A DNA stretch of 64,000 nucleotides from Phaeobacter sp. QD34_24 (GTDB lineage Bacteria > Pseudomonadota > Alphaproteobacteria > Rhodobacterales > Rhodobacteraceae), in NCBI RefSeq assembly GCF_028890115.1, contig NZ_JARCJD010000013.1:1-64000 (forward strand), in the 5' to 3' direction. A model generated the notes under the pieces. That model ran no database searches, was not told the origin of the DNA, and saw only the letters and a program-made list of their open reading frames with translations. Positions 7,436 through 17,347 of this stretch are shown piece by piece. The position numbers and the translations under genes are program-made. Position 1 is the stretch's first letter. Each line of letters opens with the position of its first letter.

Positions 7436-10056
7436 TCCGCAGCCTCCCGCCTTTGGGTGCTGGCCAGGATCGCGGCCAGTTCCGGGCGGCAGGAGCCGCA
7501 ATTCGTGCCCGCCTCAAGGGCGATGCCGATCGCCTCGACGCTCATCAAGTTGCGGGTTTCGATGGCGGTGACGATGGTGTTGACACCAACCCCGAAGCAG
7601 GAGCAGATCACCGGCCCCGGATCCGGCACATCCGCCGGGGGGCGGCCGGTCAGAACGGCGGTGCCTGCATCGCTGGGTACAGTGGCAAGATAGTCCCGCA
7701 CCGCCGCCACCGGTTCGCGATCCACAAACAGGGCTGCAAGCAGGCGCCCCTGGTCAAACAGAGCAATGCGGGCTGTGCCGCGTGCGGGGTCGAGGATCGT
7801 GGCGGCTTCGGCGCGTGGCAGGTCGAACAGGCGGCGGGCTTCCTCTTCCCAATCGGAAGCGGGTGCATATCCGGCCAGCTCGGCGCGATAGCCCGCGCGG
7901 GTGGGCGCCAGCGCCCAGTAATCGGCGTGGGGGCGCATGGGGCTGGTGGAGACGGCGAAACCATACCATGCGGCCTGCATTTTTTCGACTGCAACGACGC
8001 TGGCCTTGCTTTCAGGCTGGCCCGACACCGGGTCCGTTTCCGCGGCGACCAGATCGTCGATCCGGCCTGAGGGCGCCGTTTCCCCGGTCCAGTGGATCGG
8101 CGCAAAGACCTGCCCGGGCTGCACCGCGTCGCTGATCCGCGCGCGCAGGATGCCGCTGCCCCTGGGGCTGCGCAGTTCCACCAGATCTGCCGGAGCGATG
8201 TTCAGGGCGGTGGCGTCCTCGGGGTGCAGCTCAAGGAAGGGTTCGGGCATATGGGCGCCAAGACGCGGTGAAAGCCCTGTGCGTGTCATCGTGTGCCACT
8301 GATCACGCAGCCGCCCGGTATTGAGCCGGAAGGGATATTTCGGCCCCGTCCTGGCCGCGGGCGGGCGATAGCGCAAAGGCAGCAGCCGCGCCTTTCCGTC
8401 CCCGTGATAGAACGCGCCATCGGCAAAGAAGCGGCCCCCGCTGCGCTGGGCGCTGACGGGCCAGCGGGTGGGGGCAAGGGTGTCGTAATCTGCCCTGTCG
8501 AGCCCGGCGAGGCCCGAGATATCGAAGTCGCGCCCGAACTGCCCCGCGATCCCGGAAAGGGCGGCATATTCACGGAAGATCTCGACCGGGGATTCATAGT
8601 CAAAGGCGGCGGCCCATCCCATGCGCTTACCCACCTCGCAGAGGATCTGCCAGTCGGGACGCGCCTGACCGGGGGCGGGCAGGGCGGCGCGCTGGCGGCT
8701 GATGGTGCGGTCGGAATTGGTGACGGTGCCGTCCTTTTCGCCCCAGGCGCTGGCAGGCAGCAGCACCCGCGCCAGCCGCGCGGTGTCGGTCTGTTCGGTG
8801 ATGTCGCTGACCACGGTAAAGGGGCAGGCCTTGATCGCGGCGCGCACGGCGGCGGCGTCGGGCATGGATACGGCGGGGTTGGTGTGAATGACCCAGAGCG
8901 CCTTGATCCGCCCGTCGGCCACGGCACGGAACATGTCCACCGCCTTCAACCCCGGTGCCTCTGGCATTTGCGGCGCTTGCCAGAAGTCGCGTACCGCCTG
9001 GCGGTGATCGGGATTTTCCAGGTCCAGATGACAGGCCAGCATGTTCGCCAGCCCACCGACCTCGCGTCCGCCCATGGCATTGGGCTGGCCAGTCACCGAC
9101 AGCGGCCCCATACCGGGCCTGCCGATGCGCCCGGTGGCCAGATGGCAGTTCAGGATGGCGTTCACCTTGTCGCTGCCGCTGGTCGATTGATTGACGCCCT
9201 GGCTGTAGATGGTGACGGTCTTTTCGGTGCCGATCCACATGTCGCAGAAGGCACTGACCTCTTGGTCACTCAGGCCGGTCGGGGACAGGCTGTCAAGCCG
9301 GGCCGCTTCGAGTGCTGCCTCGAACCCGTTGGTGTGGTTCAGGAAATCCGGGTCAATCGCGCCACGTGCGCTAATCTGCGTAAGCAGGTGGTTGAACAGG
9401 GCCACGTCGCTGCCCGGTTCAAGCGCCAGATGCAGGTCCGCCCCGTCGCAACTGGCGGTGCGGCGCGGATCCACCACCACGATTTTCGTTCCGCGTTCCT
9501 TTCTCGCCGCCAGCAGGCGCTGGTAGAGAACCGGATGACACCAGGCGAGGTTCGATCCCACCAGCACCACCAGATCGGCCTCGTCCAGATCCTCATAGGT
9601 GCCGGGCACGGTATCGCTGCCAAAGGCGCGCTTGTGCCCCGCCACGCTGGAGGCCATGCAGAGCCGCGAATTGGTGTCGATATTGGCCGAGCCGATGAAG
9701 CCCTTCATCAGCTTGTTGGCGACGTAGTAGTCCTCGGTCAGTAACTGGCCGGAGACATAGAAGGCGACGCTGTCCGGGCCGTGATCGCGGATCGTCTGGG
9801 AAAACCGGTCGGCGACCAGATCGAGCGCCGTGTCCCAATCGCTGTCCTGACCGTCCACCTTGGGCGCCAGAAGGCGATTGTCCAGTCCCAGGGTTTCACC
9901 CAGGGCCGAGCCTTTCGAACACAGCCGCCCGAAGTTGGCCGGGTGGTCCGGATCGCCGCGCACGGCAAGACCGCCCTCGCCATCCGGGGACAATAAAACC
10001 CCGCAGCCCACCCCGCAATAGGGGCAGGTGGAGCGGATCCCGCCGGGCGCGCTCAT
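7432..10056 (-). CDS. nasA: Assimilatory nitrate reductase catalytic subunit
   Basis: This 874-residue molybdopterin enzyme reduces nitrate to nitrite in the cytoplasm. The N-terminal [4Fe-4S] motif is C-x2-C-x3-C (TCPYCGVGCGV) with the fourth Cys in LCSKGSALG. The probable molybdenum-ligand Cys is in NSRLCMASSVAGHKRAFG, and a dinucleotide-binding domain lies near residues 600-720. The C-terminus carries a BFD-like [2Fe-2S] domain with CSCFGVG and NCGSCRPE, as in Nas enzymes that take electrons from a partner protein. The start overlaps the nirD stop by 4 bases and the stop overlaps the TrpD2-like start, so the gene is central in the operon. Confidence 0.96.
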   Translation of the reverse strand: MSAPGGIRSTCPYCGVGCGVLLSPDGEGGLAVRGDPDHPANFGRLCSKGSALGETLGLDNRLLAPKVDGQDSDWDTALDLVADRFSQTIRDHGPDSVAFYVSGQLLTEDYYVANKLMKGFIGSANIDTNSRLCMASSVAGHKRAFGSDTVPGTYEDLDEADLVVLVGSNLAWCHPVLYQRLLAARKERGTKIVVVDPRRTASCDGADLHLALEPGSDVALFNHLLTQISARGAIDPDFLNHTNGFEAALEAARLDSLSPTGLSDQEVSAFCDMWIGTEKTVTIYSQGVNQSTSGSDKVNAILNCHLATGRIGRPGMGPLSVTGQPNAMGGREVGGLANMLACHLDLENPDHRQAVRDFWQAPQMPEAPGLKAVDMFRAVADGRIKALWVIHTNPAVSMPDAAAVRAAIKACPFTVVSDITEQTDTARLARVLLPASAWGEKDGTVTNSDRTISRQRAALPAPGQARPDWQILCEVGKRMGWAAAFDYESPVEIFREYAALSGIAGQFGRDFDISGLAGLDRADYDTLAPTRWPVSAQRSGGRFFADGAFYHGDGKARLLPLRYRPPAARTGPKYPFRLNTGRLRDQWHTMTRTGLSPRLGAHMPEPFLELHPEDATALNIAPADLVELRSPRGSGILRARISDAVQPGQVFAPIHWTGETAPSGRIDDLVAAETDPVSGQPESKASVVAVEKMQAAWYGFAVSTSPMRPHADYWALAPTRAGYRAELAGYAPASDWEEEARRLFDLPRAEAATILDPARGTARIALFDQGRLLAALFVDREPVAAVRDYLATVPSDAGTAVLTGRPPADVPDPGPVICSCFGVGVNTIVTAIETRNLMSVEAIGIALEAGTNCGSCRPELAAILASTQRREAAE

Positions 10057-10385
10057 GCGGCGTTCTGCCCGGCAAGGGCGCTGGCGTCGATCAGCATGCG
10101 GCTGCCGTCCAGGCGCAAGGGGTAGGTCTCGATCCGCCCCTCATCGGCACCCTGCGCCTCTCCGGTGTTGAGATCAAAGACCCAGTTGTGCAGCGGGCAG
10201 GTCACCGATTGCCCATGCACGATGCCTTCGGACAGGGGGCCGCCCTTGTGCGGGCAGCTGTTGGAGGCGGCAAAGACCTCGGCCTCGGCGGTGCGAAAAA
10301 CCGCGATACAGCCCATCGGGGTTTTCAAAAGCCGCGCGCCGCGCAGGGGCACCTCGTCAATATGTCCGATATCGATCCAGCTCAT
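10053..10385 (-). CDS. nirD: Nitrite reductase (NADH) small subunit, Rieske-like
   Basis: The 110-residue protein is a Rieske-fold subunit paired with NirB. Unlike many NirD proteins it keeps the Rieske ligand pattern: C-x-H in SCPHKGGPLSEG and C-x2-H in VTCPLHNWVFD, so it may bind a [2Fe-2S] cluster. The ATG at 10385 overlaps the nirB stop (ATGA), and the stop overlaps the nasA start in the same way. These junctions fix the start; the open frame upstream lies within nirB. Confidence 0.93.
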   Translation of the reverse strand: MSWIDIGHIDEVPLRGARLLKTPMGCIAVFRTAEAEVFAASNSCPHKGGPLSEGIVHGQSVTCPLHNWVFDLNTGEAQGADEGRIETYPLRLDGSRMLIDASALAGQNAA

Positions 10386-12826
10386 TCCGCGGCCTCCAGG
10401 GTGAGATCGGCAAGGGGGGCATAAGAGGCGGATTTCTCCTCCACTTCCTTGGCCCAAGGGTCCTTGCGGTAGATGGTTTGCGACAGTTCAAACGCGTCGA
10501 CCAGGCGCTGGCGTTCGGTCAGGTCATCGACGACGCGGGCCTTCACCCAATCAAGGCCGACCTTGGCGACCCATTTGTAGGGGCGGTCCAGGTATTTGGC
10601 GTTCTCGCGATAAAGCTGCATGAAGGCGGTGGCGAGGTCGAGCGCCTCTTCCTCGGTTGCGACATCGGCCAGCCGTTCGGTTTCCTTCACATCCATGCCG
10701 GCAGCCCCCGCGACACCGATCTGGTAACCGCTGTCGACGCAGACAACGCCGATGTCCTTGCAGGTGGCCTCGGCGCAGTTGCGCGGACAGCCCGAGACGG
10801 CCAGCTTCACCTTATGCGGAGACCATGAGCCCCAAAGCCGTTTTTCCAGCTTGATTCCCAGACCTGTGCTGTCCTGGGTACCAAAGCGGCAGTGATCCTT
10901 GCCGACGCAGGTCTTCACCGTGCGCAACCCCTTGGCATAGGCGTGGCCCGACACCATGCCCGCCTTGTTGAGATCGGCCCAGATATGCGGCAGATCCTCG
11001 CCCCGCACGCCCAGAAGATCGATGCGCTGGCCGCCGGTCACATGCACGGTGGGGACGTTGTATTTTTCGGCTGCATCGGCGATGGCGCGCAGCTCGTCCG
11101 GGGTGGTCATGCCGCCCCACATGCGCGGCACCACCGAGAAGGTGCCGTCCTTCTGGATATTGGCGTGTTTGCGTTCGTTGACGAAACGGCTTTGCGGGTC
11201 GTCCTGATATTCCACCGGCCAATCGGCCAAGAGGTAGAAGTTCACCGCCGGGCGGCAGACATGGCAGCCATTGGGGGTCTTCCATCCCAGTTCCTGCCAG
11301 ACGGCGGCCTGGGATTTCAGCTCTTGTGATTTGATCAGGCGGCGCACGTCCTCGTGGGTCAGATCACAGCAGCCGCAGATCGGTTGCGCCGTGGGGGCGG
11401 CGTAGTCATCGCCCAGGGTGACGGCCAGCACCTGTTCCACCAGTCCCGTGCAGGTCCCGCAGGAGGCAGACGCCTTGGTGCAGGCCCGCAATGCGCCCAG
11501 ATCGGTGGCGCCATCGTGGATCGCCGAGACGATATCGCCCTTGCAAACGCCGTTGCAGCCGCAGATTTCCGCATCATCCGGCAAGGCTGCAACGGCTGAC
11601 AAAGGGTCCGCAGAGGCGCCCCCCTGATAGGCCGGACCAAAGATCAGCGTATCGCGCATCTCGCTGACATCGCTGCCGTCCTTGATGTGGCTGTAGAACC
11701 AGGCACCATCGGCGGTATCGCCGTACATCACCGCGCCAATCAGCCGGTCGCCCTCCAGCACCAGCCGCTTGTAGACGCCGCGCGCGGGGTCGCGAAAGAC
11801 GATGTCCTCGCGCCCTTCGCCATCGGCGAAATCTCCGGCGCTGAACAGGTCACATCCGGTGACCTTCAGCTTGGTCGAGACCTCTTTGTTCACAAACCGC
11901 GCCTCCTGCCTCAAGAGGGTCTGCGCCAGCACCTTGGCCTGATCGTAAAGCGGCGCCACAAGACCGAAGAGCGCGCCATCGTGTTCGACGCATTCGCCAA
12001 GCGCCAGGATATCGGGATCTGACGTCACCATGTGATCATCCACGATCACACCCCGGTTGCAGGTCAGCCCCGTTGCCTCTGCCAGTGCCATATTGGGGCG
12101 AATGCCCACCGCCATCACCAGAAGATCGCAGGGCAGTTCGGTGCCATCCTCCAGCCGCAGGGCCTTCACATGGCCAGTGCCGTCATCCAGGATCTCCTTG
12201 GAGTTCGCCTGGCACAGAACCTTGATCCCCTTCTCAACCAGAGATTTGCGCAAGAGGTATCCCGCGGCCTCGTCCAGCTGACGCTCCATCAGGTGACCCA
12301 TGATATGGACGACGGTGACATCGACGCCACGCGCTGCCATGCCTGCGGCCGCTTCCAGCCCCAACAGGCCGCCGCCGATCACGACCGCCTTTGTGCCGGG
12401 GCGGTCGCCCAAGGCCATCATTGCCTCGGTGTCTTCCAGATCGCGGTAGGGGATCACGCCCGCCAGATCATGGCCCGGGAGCGGGATCATGAAGGGGTTC
12501 GACCCGGTGGCGATCACCAGCTTGTCGTAGGCAACATCGCCCTTTTCGCCGCGCACGACTTTCTGCGCGGGATCGATGGCGAGGACCTTTTCACCAAACC
12601 GGCAGGTGATGCCATGCTCGGCGTACCAGTCTTCGTCATGGGTGACGATCTCGGCGTAGGTCTTTTCCCCCGACAAGACCGGCGACAGCATCAGCCGGTT
12701 GTAGTTGCCGCGCGGCTCCGCATTGAACAGGGTGATCTCATAGGCTTTCGGATCCGCGTTCAGCAGGTGTTCCAGCATCCGTCCCGAGGCCATGCCTGCC
12801 CCGATAACAACGAGTTTCTGTGTCAT
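10382..12826 (-). CDS. nirB: Assimilatory nitrite reductase (NAD(P)H) large subunit
   Basis: This 814-residue cytoplasmic enzyme reduces nitrite to ammonium with six electrons. It has an N-terminal FAD/NAD(P)H oxidoreductase module (VIGAGMASG at residue 7; VVIGGGLLGLEAA near 147). Two BFD-like [2Fe-2S] segments follow (CGCNGVC with CGTC, then CGCC with NGCHVCRP). The siroheme/[4Fe-4S] site is CVGKDHCRFG plus SGCPRNCAEA. The length and domain order match NirB. It starts five bases downstream of the ABC ATPase stop. Siroheme supply by the operon's own cobA fits this enzyme's need. Confidence 0.97.
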   Translation of the reverse strand: MTQKLVVIGAGMASGRMLEHLLNADPKAYEITLFNAEPRGNYNRLMLSPVLSGEKTYAEIVTHDEDWYAEHGITCRFGEKVLAIDPAQKVVRGEKGDVAYDKLVIATGSNPFMIPLPGHDLAGVIPYRDLEDTEAMMALGDRPGTKAVVIGGGLLGLEAAAGMAARGVDVTVVHIMGHLMERQLDEAAGYLLRKSLVEKGIKVLCQANSKEILDDGTGHVKALRLEDGTELPCDLLVMAVGIRPNMALAEATGLTCNRGVIVDDHMVTSDPDILALGECVEHDGALFGLVAPLYDQAKVLAQTLLRQEARFVNKEVSTKLKVTGCDLFSAGDFADGEGREDIVFRDPARGVYKRLVLEGDRLIGAVMYGDTADGAWFYSHIKDGSDVSEMRDTLIFGPAYQGGASADPLSAVAALPDDAEICGCNGVCKGDIVSAIHDGATDLGALRACTKASASCGTCTGLVEQVLAVTLGDDYAAPTAQPICGCCDLTHEDVRRLIKSQELKSQAAVWQELGWKTPNGCHVCRPAVNFYLLADWPVEYQDDPQSRFVNERKHANIQKDGTFSVVPRMWGGMTTPDELRAIADAAEKYNVPTVHVTGGQRIDLLGVRGEDLPHIWADLNKAGMVSGHAYAKGLRTVKTCVGKDHCRFGTQDSTGLGIKLEKRLWGSWSPHKVKLAVSGCPRNCAEATCKDIGVVCVDSGYQIGVAGAAGMDVKETERLADVATEEEALDLATAFMQLYRENAKYLDRPYKWVAKVGLDWVKARVVDDLTERQRLVDAFELSQTIYRKDPWAKEVEEKSASYAPLADLTLEAAE

Positions 12827-12831
12827 GGTCC

Positions 12832-14520
12832 TTACTCCGCGGCGACGGCTTTGAGCGCCGGTTTCTTCGGTTTCGCGCCGTGCTCGTATTCCTCAAGGAA
12901 ATCGAGCACCTCCTGCCGGTAGCTGTAGTAATCCGGGTGTTCGAGCAGCGCCTTGCGGGTGCGTGGGCGGGGCAGGTTCACCTCGGTGATCTTGCCGATG
13001 GTGGCCTGCGGGCCGTTGGTCATCATCACCACCCGGTCGGCCAGCAGGATCGCCTCGTCCACATCGTGGGTGACGCAGATGGCGGTGACCTTGGTGCGCG
13101 ACCAGACCTCCATCAGAACCTCCTGCAGCTCCCAGCGGGTCAGGCTGTCGAGCATGCCGAAGGGTTCATCCAGCAGCAGCAGTTTCGGCGACAGGGCAAA
13201 GGCCCGCGCGATGCCGACCCGCTGCTGCATGCCATTGGACATGTCGCTGGCCGGGCGGTCCATGGCATCGGCCAGGCCGACGCGTTCCAGGTAGTATTCC
13301 ACCACATCCTGCCGCTCGGCGCGGCTGGCGCCCGGGTAGACCTTATCGACCCCGATGGCGCAGTTTTCCCGCGCGGTCAGCCAGGGAAACAGGTTCGGCG
13401 ACTGGAACACCACGGCCCGTTCGGGATCGGCACCCTCCACGTGGCGGCGGTCCAGCTTGATCGCGCCCTTGGAGATCGGGTTCAGACCGGCGGCCATGGT
13501 CAGAACCGTGGATTTGCCGCAGCCCGAGTGGCCGATCAGGGAGATGAATTCGCCCTTGTTGATCTTGAGGTTGAAATCCTCGACCACGGTGAGCGGCCCC
13601 TTGGGCGTGGGGTAGATCTTGTGCAGCTGCGAGAAGTCGAGGAAGCGTTCCTCGGTCGCGCTTTCCTGCGCCTTGGCCACCGCAGACGGAAGGCCATGGA
13701 TCGGGGTCACATCAGGCAGCAGGCGGGTGCCTTCGACCTTGGCCTCGATGCCGACCTCCATCAGGTAGGAGGTGACCTGGCTGCGCAGGGATTTGAAGCC
13801 CTCGTGGTGGTTCATCTCCACCCGGTCGCGCGGACGGGGGATGGTGACGCGGAATTCCTCGCCGAGGGTGCCATCGGGATTGAGCGCAATGATGCGGTCG
13901 GCCAGAAGGATCGCCTCGTCCACGTCATTGGTGATCAGGACGCAGGTCTTCTTGTCCGCCTCCCAGATCGCCTCGATCTCATCCGCCAGGTTGGCGCGGG
14001 TCAGCGCATCCAGCGCCGAAAGCGGCTCATCCAACAGCAGGACCTCGGGCGACATGGCCAGCGCACGGGCCACGTTGACCCGCTGGCGCATGCCCCCCGA
14101 CAGTTCCGCCGGGCGGCGGCTGGCCGCGTGGGACAGGCCGACCATCTGGATGTAATGGGCGACCTTGGCGTCCTTCTCGGCCTTGGGCATCTTCGGATAG
14201 ACCGTATCGACGGCAAGGCGCACGTTGCCAGCCACCGTCAGCCAGGGCATCAGCGAATAGCTCTGGAAGATCACGCCGCGTTCGGGGCCGGGGCCGTCGA
14301 TGGTCTTGCCGCGAAAGCTGACCTTGCCGCGGCTGGGCTTGTCCAGACCCGCCATCAGGTTGATCAGGGTGGTCTTGCCGGTGCCGGAAAAGCCGAGCAG
14401 CACCAGGAATTCGCCCTCTTCGACCTCAAGGTTGATGTTCTTCAGCACATGCGTTTCGCTGGTCCCGGTGCCAAAGCTTTTGGAGACGTTGTCGAATGTC
14501 AGGATAGCCATGTCGATCAC
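12832..14520 (-). CDS. nrtC: Nitrate ABC transporter ATPase with two fused nucleotide-binding domains
   Basis: The 562-residue protein contains two complete ABC ATPase domains in tandem, an uncommon fusion compared with separate NrtC and NrtD subunits. Domain 1 has Walker [10 protein letters not shown] (residues 43-51), signature LSGGMRQR and Walker [13 protein letters not shown]. Domain 2 has Walker [10 protein letters not shown], a variant signature SNGMQQR and Walker [13 protein letters not shown]. Neither half carries the NrtA-like C-terminal sensor of cyanobacterial NrtC. The GTG at 14520 overlaps the permease stop (GTGA); the ATG at 14511 is an alternative start. It should energise nitrate uptake with the upstream permease and binding protein. 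Confidence 0.92.
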   Translation of the reverse strand: MIDMAILTFDNVSKSFGTGTSETHVLKNINLEVEEGEFLVLLGFSGTGKTTLINLMAGLDKPSRGKVSFRGKTIDGPGPERGVIFQSYSLMPWLTVAGNVRLAVDTVYPKMPKAEKDAKVAHYIQMVGLSHAASRRPAELSGGMRQRVNVARALAMSPEVLLLDEPLSALDALTRANLADEIEAIWEADKKTCVLITNDVDEAILLADRIIALNPDGTLGEEFRVTIPRPRDRVEMNHHEGFKSLRSQVTSYLMEVGIEAKVEGTRLLPDVTPIHGLPSAVAKAQESATEERFLDFSQLHKIYPTPKGPLTVVEDFNLKINKGEFISLIGHSGCGKSTVLTMAAGLNPISKGAIKLDRRHVEGADPERAVVFQSPNLFPWLTARENCAIGVDKVYPGASRAERQDVVEYYLERVGLADAMDRPASDMSNGMQQRVGIARAFALSPKLLLLDEPFGMLDSLTRWELQEVLMEVWSRTKVTAICVTHDVDEAILLADRVVMMTNGPQATIGKITEVNLPRPRTRKALLEHPDYYSYRQEVLDFLEEYEHGAKPKKPALKAVAAE

Positions 14521-15599
14521 CGGTTGTTCGTGAAGGTGAACAGGGACTGCAGCGCATACATCACCCGATCCAGAAGGAAGCCGATGATGCCGATGGTGAA
14601 GACGGCCACCATGATCTTCGCGAGCGAGCTGGAGGAGCCGTTCTGGAATTCATCCCAGACGAATTTGCCAAGGCCGGGGTTCTGCGCCAGCATTTCAGCG
14701 GCGATCAGCACCATCCAGCCCACACCCAGGGACAGGCGCAGCCCGGTAAAGATCAGCGGCAGCGCCGAGGGCAGCACCAGACGGGTGATCTTGGTCCAGG
14801 TGTTCATTTTCAGGACCTTGGAGACGTTCACCAGATCCTTGTCGATCGAGGCAACGCCCAGGGCGGTGTTGATCAGCGTCGGCCAGAGCGAACACAGCGT
14901 CACGGTGATCGCCGAGATCAGGAAGCTCTTGGAGAACAGCCCGTCATTGGTCGCATAGACGGCCGAGACGATCATGGTGACGATCGGCAGCCAGGCCAAG
15001 GGCGAGACGGGCTTGAATATCTGCACCAGCGGGTTGATGGCGGCATTGGCGGTCGGCGACAGGCCTGCGGCGATGCCCAGCGGCACAGCGACGACGGTGG
15101 CGATCAGGAAGCCGAAGAACACCGTGCGGATCGAGGTCCAGATCTGCTGATAATAGCTGGGCGCGCCGGTATAGGCGACGGTCTTGACCTCATCGGCGCG
15201 GCCTGCGGCGATCAGTTTCTCGTTGCGCTTGGCCACCATGGTTTCGAATTTTTCGCGCTTGGCGGCCTTGGCCTGCGCATCCTCGTGCAGGTTGACCACC
15301 TCGGTCCAGACCTGTGCCGGACCGGGAACAGCGCCAAGCGAGGTCTGCACCTTCGGCGCCAATGTGCCCCAAAGCAGCAGGAAGGCGGCGATTGCGATCA
15401 GCGGCACCGCCAGAAGGCGCCAGATTTCCTTGACCTGGGCCTGCGGGTTGTCACCGGCCACGGCTTTCAGGATCGGCGTCACCCAGGCAAGTCCCAGGAC
15501 CTGGAACCATTTGTCGGCAGTGTTGATTTTTGTGAACAGCCGGGCGCGCCGGGCTTCCCGGGCCTCGGCGGCGGCAAAATCGGGGTCGGTCGTGGTCAT
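14517..15599 (-). CDS. nrtB: Nitrate ABC transporter permease
   Basis: The 360-residue inner-membrane permease has the BPD_transp_1 fold with several hydrophobic helices. The EAA-like loop lies near [17 protein letters not shown] long loop of charged residues (about 105-150, many Lys, Ala and Glu) follows the first helix and probably lies in the periplasm, as in NrtB-type permeases of this group. It is separated from nrtA by 84 bases containing a strong hairpin and overlaps the ATPase start. It should form the channel for nitrate delivered by NrtA. Confidence 0.93.
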   Translation of the reverse strand: MTTTDPDFAAAEAREARRARLFTKINTADKWFQVLGLAWVTPILKAVAGDNPQAQVKEIWRLLAVPLIAIAAFLLLWGTLAPKVQTSLGAVPGPAQVWTEVVNLHEDAQAKAAKREKFETMVAKRNEKLIAAGRADEVKTVAYTGAPSYYQQIWTSIRTVFFGFLIATVVAVPLGIAAGLSPTANAAINPLVQIFKPVSPLAWLPIVTMIVSAVYATNDGLFSKSFLISAITVTLCSLWPTLINTALGVASIDKDLVNVSKVLKMNTWTKITRLVLPSALPLIFTGLRLSLGVGWMVLIAAEMLAQNPGLGKFVWDEFQNGSSSSLAKIMVAVFTIGIIGFLLDRVMYALQSLFTFTNNR

Positions 15600-15644
15600 C
15601 GGGGGAGCCTTTCGAAACCGGAACTATAACGGGGAGAGGAGAGG

Positions 15645-15670
15645 GGGAGCGCGCCGGTTGGCACGCTCCC
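15645..15670 (-). other. Intercistronic RNA hairpin between nrtA and nrtB
   Basis: On the minus strand GGGAGCGTGCC pairs with GGCGCGCTCCC around an AACC loop, giving an 11-bp stem (one G-U pair) 13 bases after the nrtA stop. No U-run follows, so it is more likely an mRNA 3'-end stabiliser or attenuator than a full terminator. It would allow more binding protein than permease to be made, as known for other ABC uptake operons. Confidence 0.6.
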
Positions 15671-15683
15671 GGATTGGGTCAGG

Positions 15684-17051
15684 TCAGCCTTCGACGCCGG
15701 CACCGACGACAACCTGTTCGCCCTTCAGGCCGATCGGCAGGCTTTCCAGGTAGGCGTTGGGCGTGCGGCCATCAAAGGCGATGCCGTCGATGATGTCCTC
15801 GGCCGGGGTTGCGGCCTTGTAGCCGTCGCTGTCCCAGGGGAAATCCGCCTTGTCGGCCAGGCCTTCGTCCACCAGCATCTTGGCCGCTTCCAGGTAGATG
15901 TCCGGGCGGTAGACCGATTTGGCGACCTCGTCATACCAGCTGTCGGATTTCGCCTCGGCGATCTGACCCCAGCGGCGCATCTGGGTCAGGTACCAGACCG
16001 CATCGGAATAGAAGGGGTAGGTGGCGTTGTAGCGGAAGAAGACGTTGAAATCCGGTACTTCGCGCTTGTCGCCCTTTTCGTATTCGAAGGTGCCGGTCAT
16101 CGAGTTGGCGATGACGTCATAATCGGCGCCGACATATTCCGGGCGGCTCAGGATCTCGACCGCTTCGGGGCGGTTGGCGTTGTCGTTCTCATCCAGCCAA
16201 ATGGCGGCGCGGATCAGCGCCTTGGTCACGGCGCGGGTGGTGTTGGGGTACTGTTCGGCGAACTCGGCGGTGATGCCAAAGACCTTTTCCGGGTTGTTCT
16301 TCCACAGTTCGTAATCGGTGATCACCGGAACGCCGATGCCCTTGAACACCGCCTGCTGGTTCCAGGGCTCGCCTACGCAGTAGCCGTTGATGGTCCCGGC
16401 TTCCAGCGTTGCGGGCATCTGCGGCGGCGGGGTCACCGACAGGAAGACATCGGCGCCGATCTGGCCCGAGACGTTCTCCGGGCTGTAATAGCCGGGGTGC
16501 AGCCCGCCGGCCGCCAGCCAGTAGCGCAGTTCGTAGTTATGCGTGGAGACCGGGAAGACCATGCCCATGTTGAAGGGCTTGCCTTCGGATTTGTACTGTT
16601 CGACCACCGGCGCCAGCGCCTCGGCCGAAATGGGGTGCTGCGGGCGGCCGTCATCCATGGTGGGAATATTCGGCTTCATCATCTCCCAGACTTCATTGGA
16701 GACGGTGATGCCGTTGCCGTTCAGATCCATCGAGAAGGGCGTGATGATATGCGCCTCGGTGCCAAAGCCGATGGTTGCAGCCAGCGGCTGACCCGCCAGC
16801 ATATGGGCGCCATCCAGTTGGCCGCCGATCACGCCATCCAGCAGAACCTTCCAGTTGGCTTGTGCCTCCAGCGTGACGAACAGACCTTCGTCCAGGAAAT
16901 ACCCCTGTTCATAGGCCACGGCGAGCGGCGCCATATCCGTGAGCTTGATGAAGCCGAAGGTGAGTTCGTCCTTTTCCAGCGCAAGAGAATCCGCCAGCGC
17001 CGGGGAGACAAGCGCCGTGCTGGCAGCCAGGCTGAGGAGAAGCTTTTTCAT
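15684..17051 (-). CDS. nrtA: Nitrate-binding protein of the ABC transporter
   Basis: The 455-residue periplasmic solute-binding protein has a Sec signal peptide ([20 protein letters not shown], cleaved after ALA). The mature domain belongs to the NrtA/CmpA family, with [19 protein letters not shown] at its start, [12 protein letters not shown] and [13 protein letters not shown], segments found in nitrate and bicarbonate binders. The start at 17051 is chosen because it yields the signal peptide and has AAAGGATAG upstream; the longer open frame reads through the RNA leader. It is the first structural gene after the NasT-type leader. Confidence 0.95.
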   Translation of the reverse strand: MKKLLLSLAASTALVSPALADSLALEKDELTFGFIKLTDMAPLAVAYEQGYFLDEGLFVTLEAQANWKVLLDGVIGGQLDGAHMLAGQPLAATIGFGTEAHIITPFSMDLNGNGITVSNEVWEMMKPNIPTMDDGRPQHPISAEALAPVVEQYKSEGKPFNMGMVFPVSTHNYELRYWLAAGGLHPGYYSPENVSGQIGADVFLSVTPPPQMPATLEAGTINGYCVGEPWNQQAVFKGIGVPVITDYELWKNNPEKVFGITAEFAEQYPNTTRAVTKALIRAAIWLDENDNANRPEAVEILSRPEYVGADYDVIANSMTGTFEYEKGDKREVPDFNVFFRYNATYPFYSDAVWYLTQMRRWGQIAEAKSDSWYDEVAKSVYRPDIYLEAAKMLVDEGLADKADFPWDSDGYKAATPAEDIIDGIAFDGRTPNAYLESLPIGLKGEQVVVGAGVEG

Positions 17052-17121
17052 CGATCTATCCTTTGTTTTCGCCCGCTGGAGACCCAGCTGGCCGCGCATG
17101 CCCGATGCGATCTGGGCAAAG

Positions 17122-17181
17122 AAAAAAGCCGCCGACACAATCGCCCTGAAGGAGGAGGGGGGCGAAGGGTCGAGCGGCTTT
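17122..17181 (-). terminator. Leader terminator upstream of nrtA
   Basis: On the minus strand AAAGCCGC (17181-17174) pairs with GCGGCTTT (17132-17125), followed by a run of T (17127-17122). An inner stem TCGCCC/GGGCGA (17165-17160 with 17146-17141) lies inside. This is an intrinsic terminator 71 bases before the nrtA start and directly after the two ANTAR-type hairpins, so it is the likely target of NasT antitermination. Confidence 0.8.
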
Positions 17182-17191
17182 GCTCAGTGAT

Positions 17192-17239
17192 GGCCCGGAC
17201 TGTGGGCCGAATGTCGTTCGGTGGGCACCGTTGCCTACC
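17192..17239 (-). promoter_or_regulatory. ANTAR-type two-hairpin RNA motif (NasT target)
   Basis: Read on the minus strand, hairpin 1 is GGTAGGC-AACGGT-GCCCACC (17239-17220) and hairpin 2 is GGCCC-ACAGTCC-GGGCC (17208-17192), with an 11-nt linker. Both loops have A at position 1 and G at position 4, the conserved bases of ANTAR-responsive hexaloops; loop 2 has one extra base. The motif directly precedes the leader terminator, and nasT, encoding an ANTAR protein, lies just upstream. Pairings were made by eye, and no alternative structure was calculated. Confidence 0.75.
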
Positions 17240-17301
17240 TGAACCAAGTCTGCGGTGTTTCGGGGGCGTTGTCCTTGGCTAATATTTGGTTTCCGGTGAT
17301 T

Positions 17302-17318
17302 TTGCTGCATTGCAGCAA
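17302..17318. repeat. 17-bp inverted repeat in the nrtA upstream region
   Basis: TTGCTGC-ATT-GCAGCAA is a perfect 7-bp inverted repeat with a 3-bp spacer. It is placed between the nasS stop and the ANTAR leader, where the promoter of the structural operon should lie. It could be a protein-binding site or part of the 5' transcript end. It does not match an NtrC site well. Confidence 0.4.
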
Positions 17319-17347
17319 CTGTAGGGGTGTTTCTGCCCAAAAAAGCA

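Noticed and set aside
12820..14958. Long plus-strand open frame opposite the ABC ATPase gene
   Set aside because: The minus strand encodes two complete ABC domains; the plus frame is a shadow created by codon bias.
17220..17239. Possible sigma-54 promoter (GGGCACCGTTGC)
   Set aside because: The spacing between the GG and GC elements is too short, it is on the wrong strand for nrtA, and the sequence is better explained as ANTAR hairpin 1.
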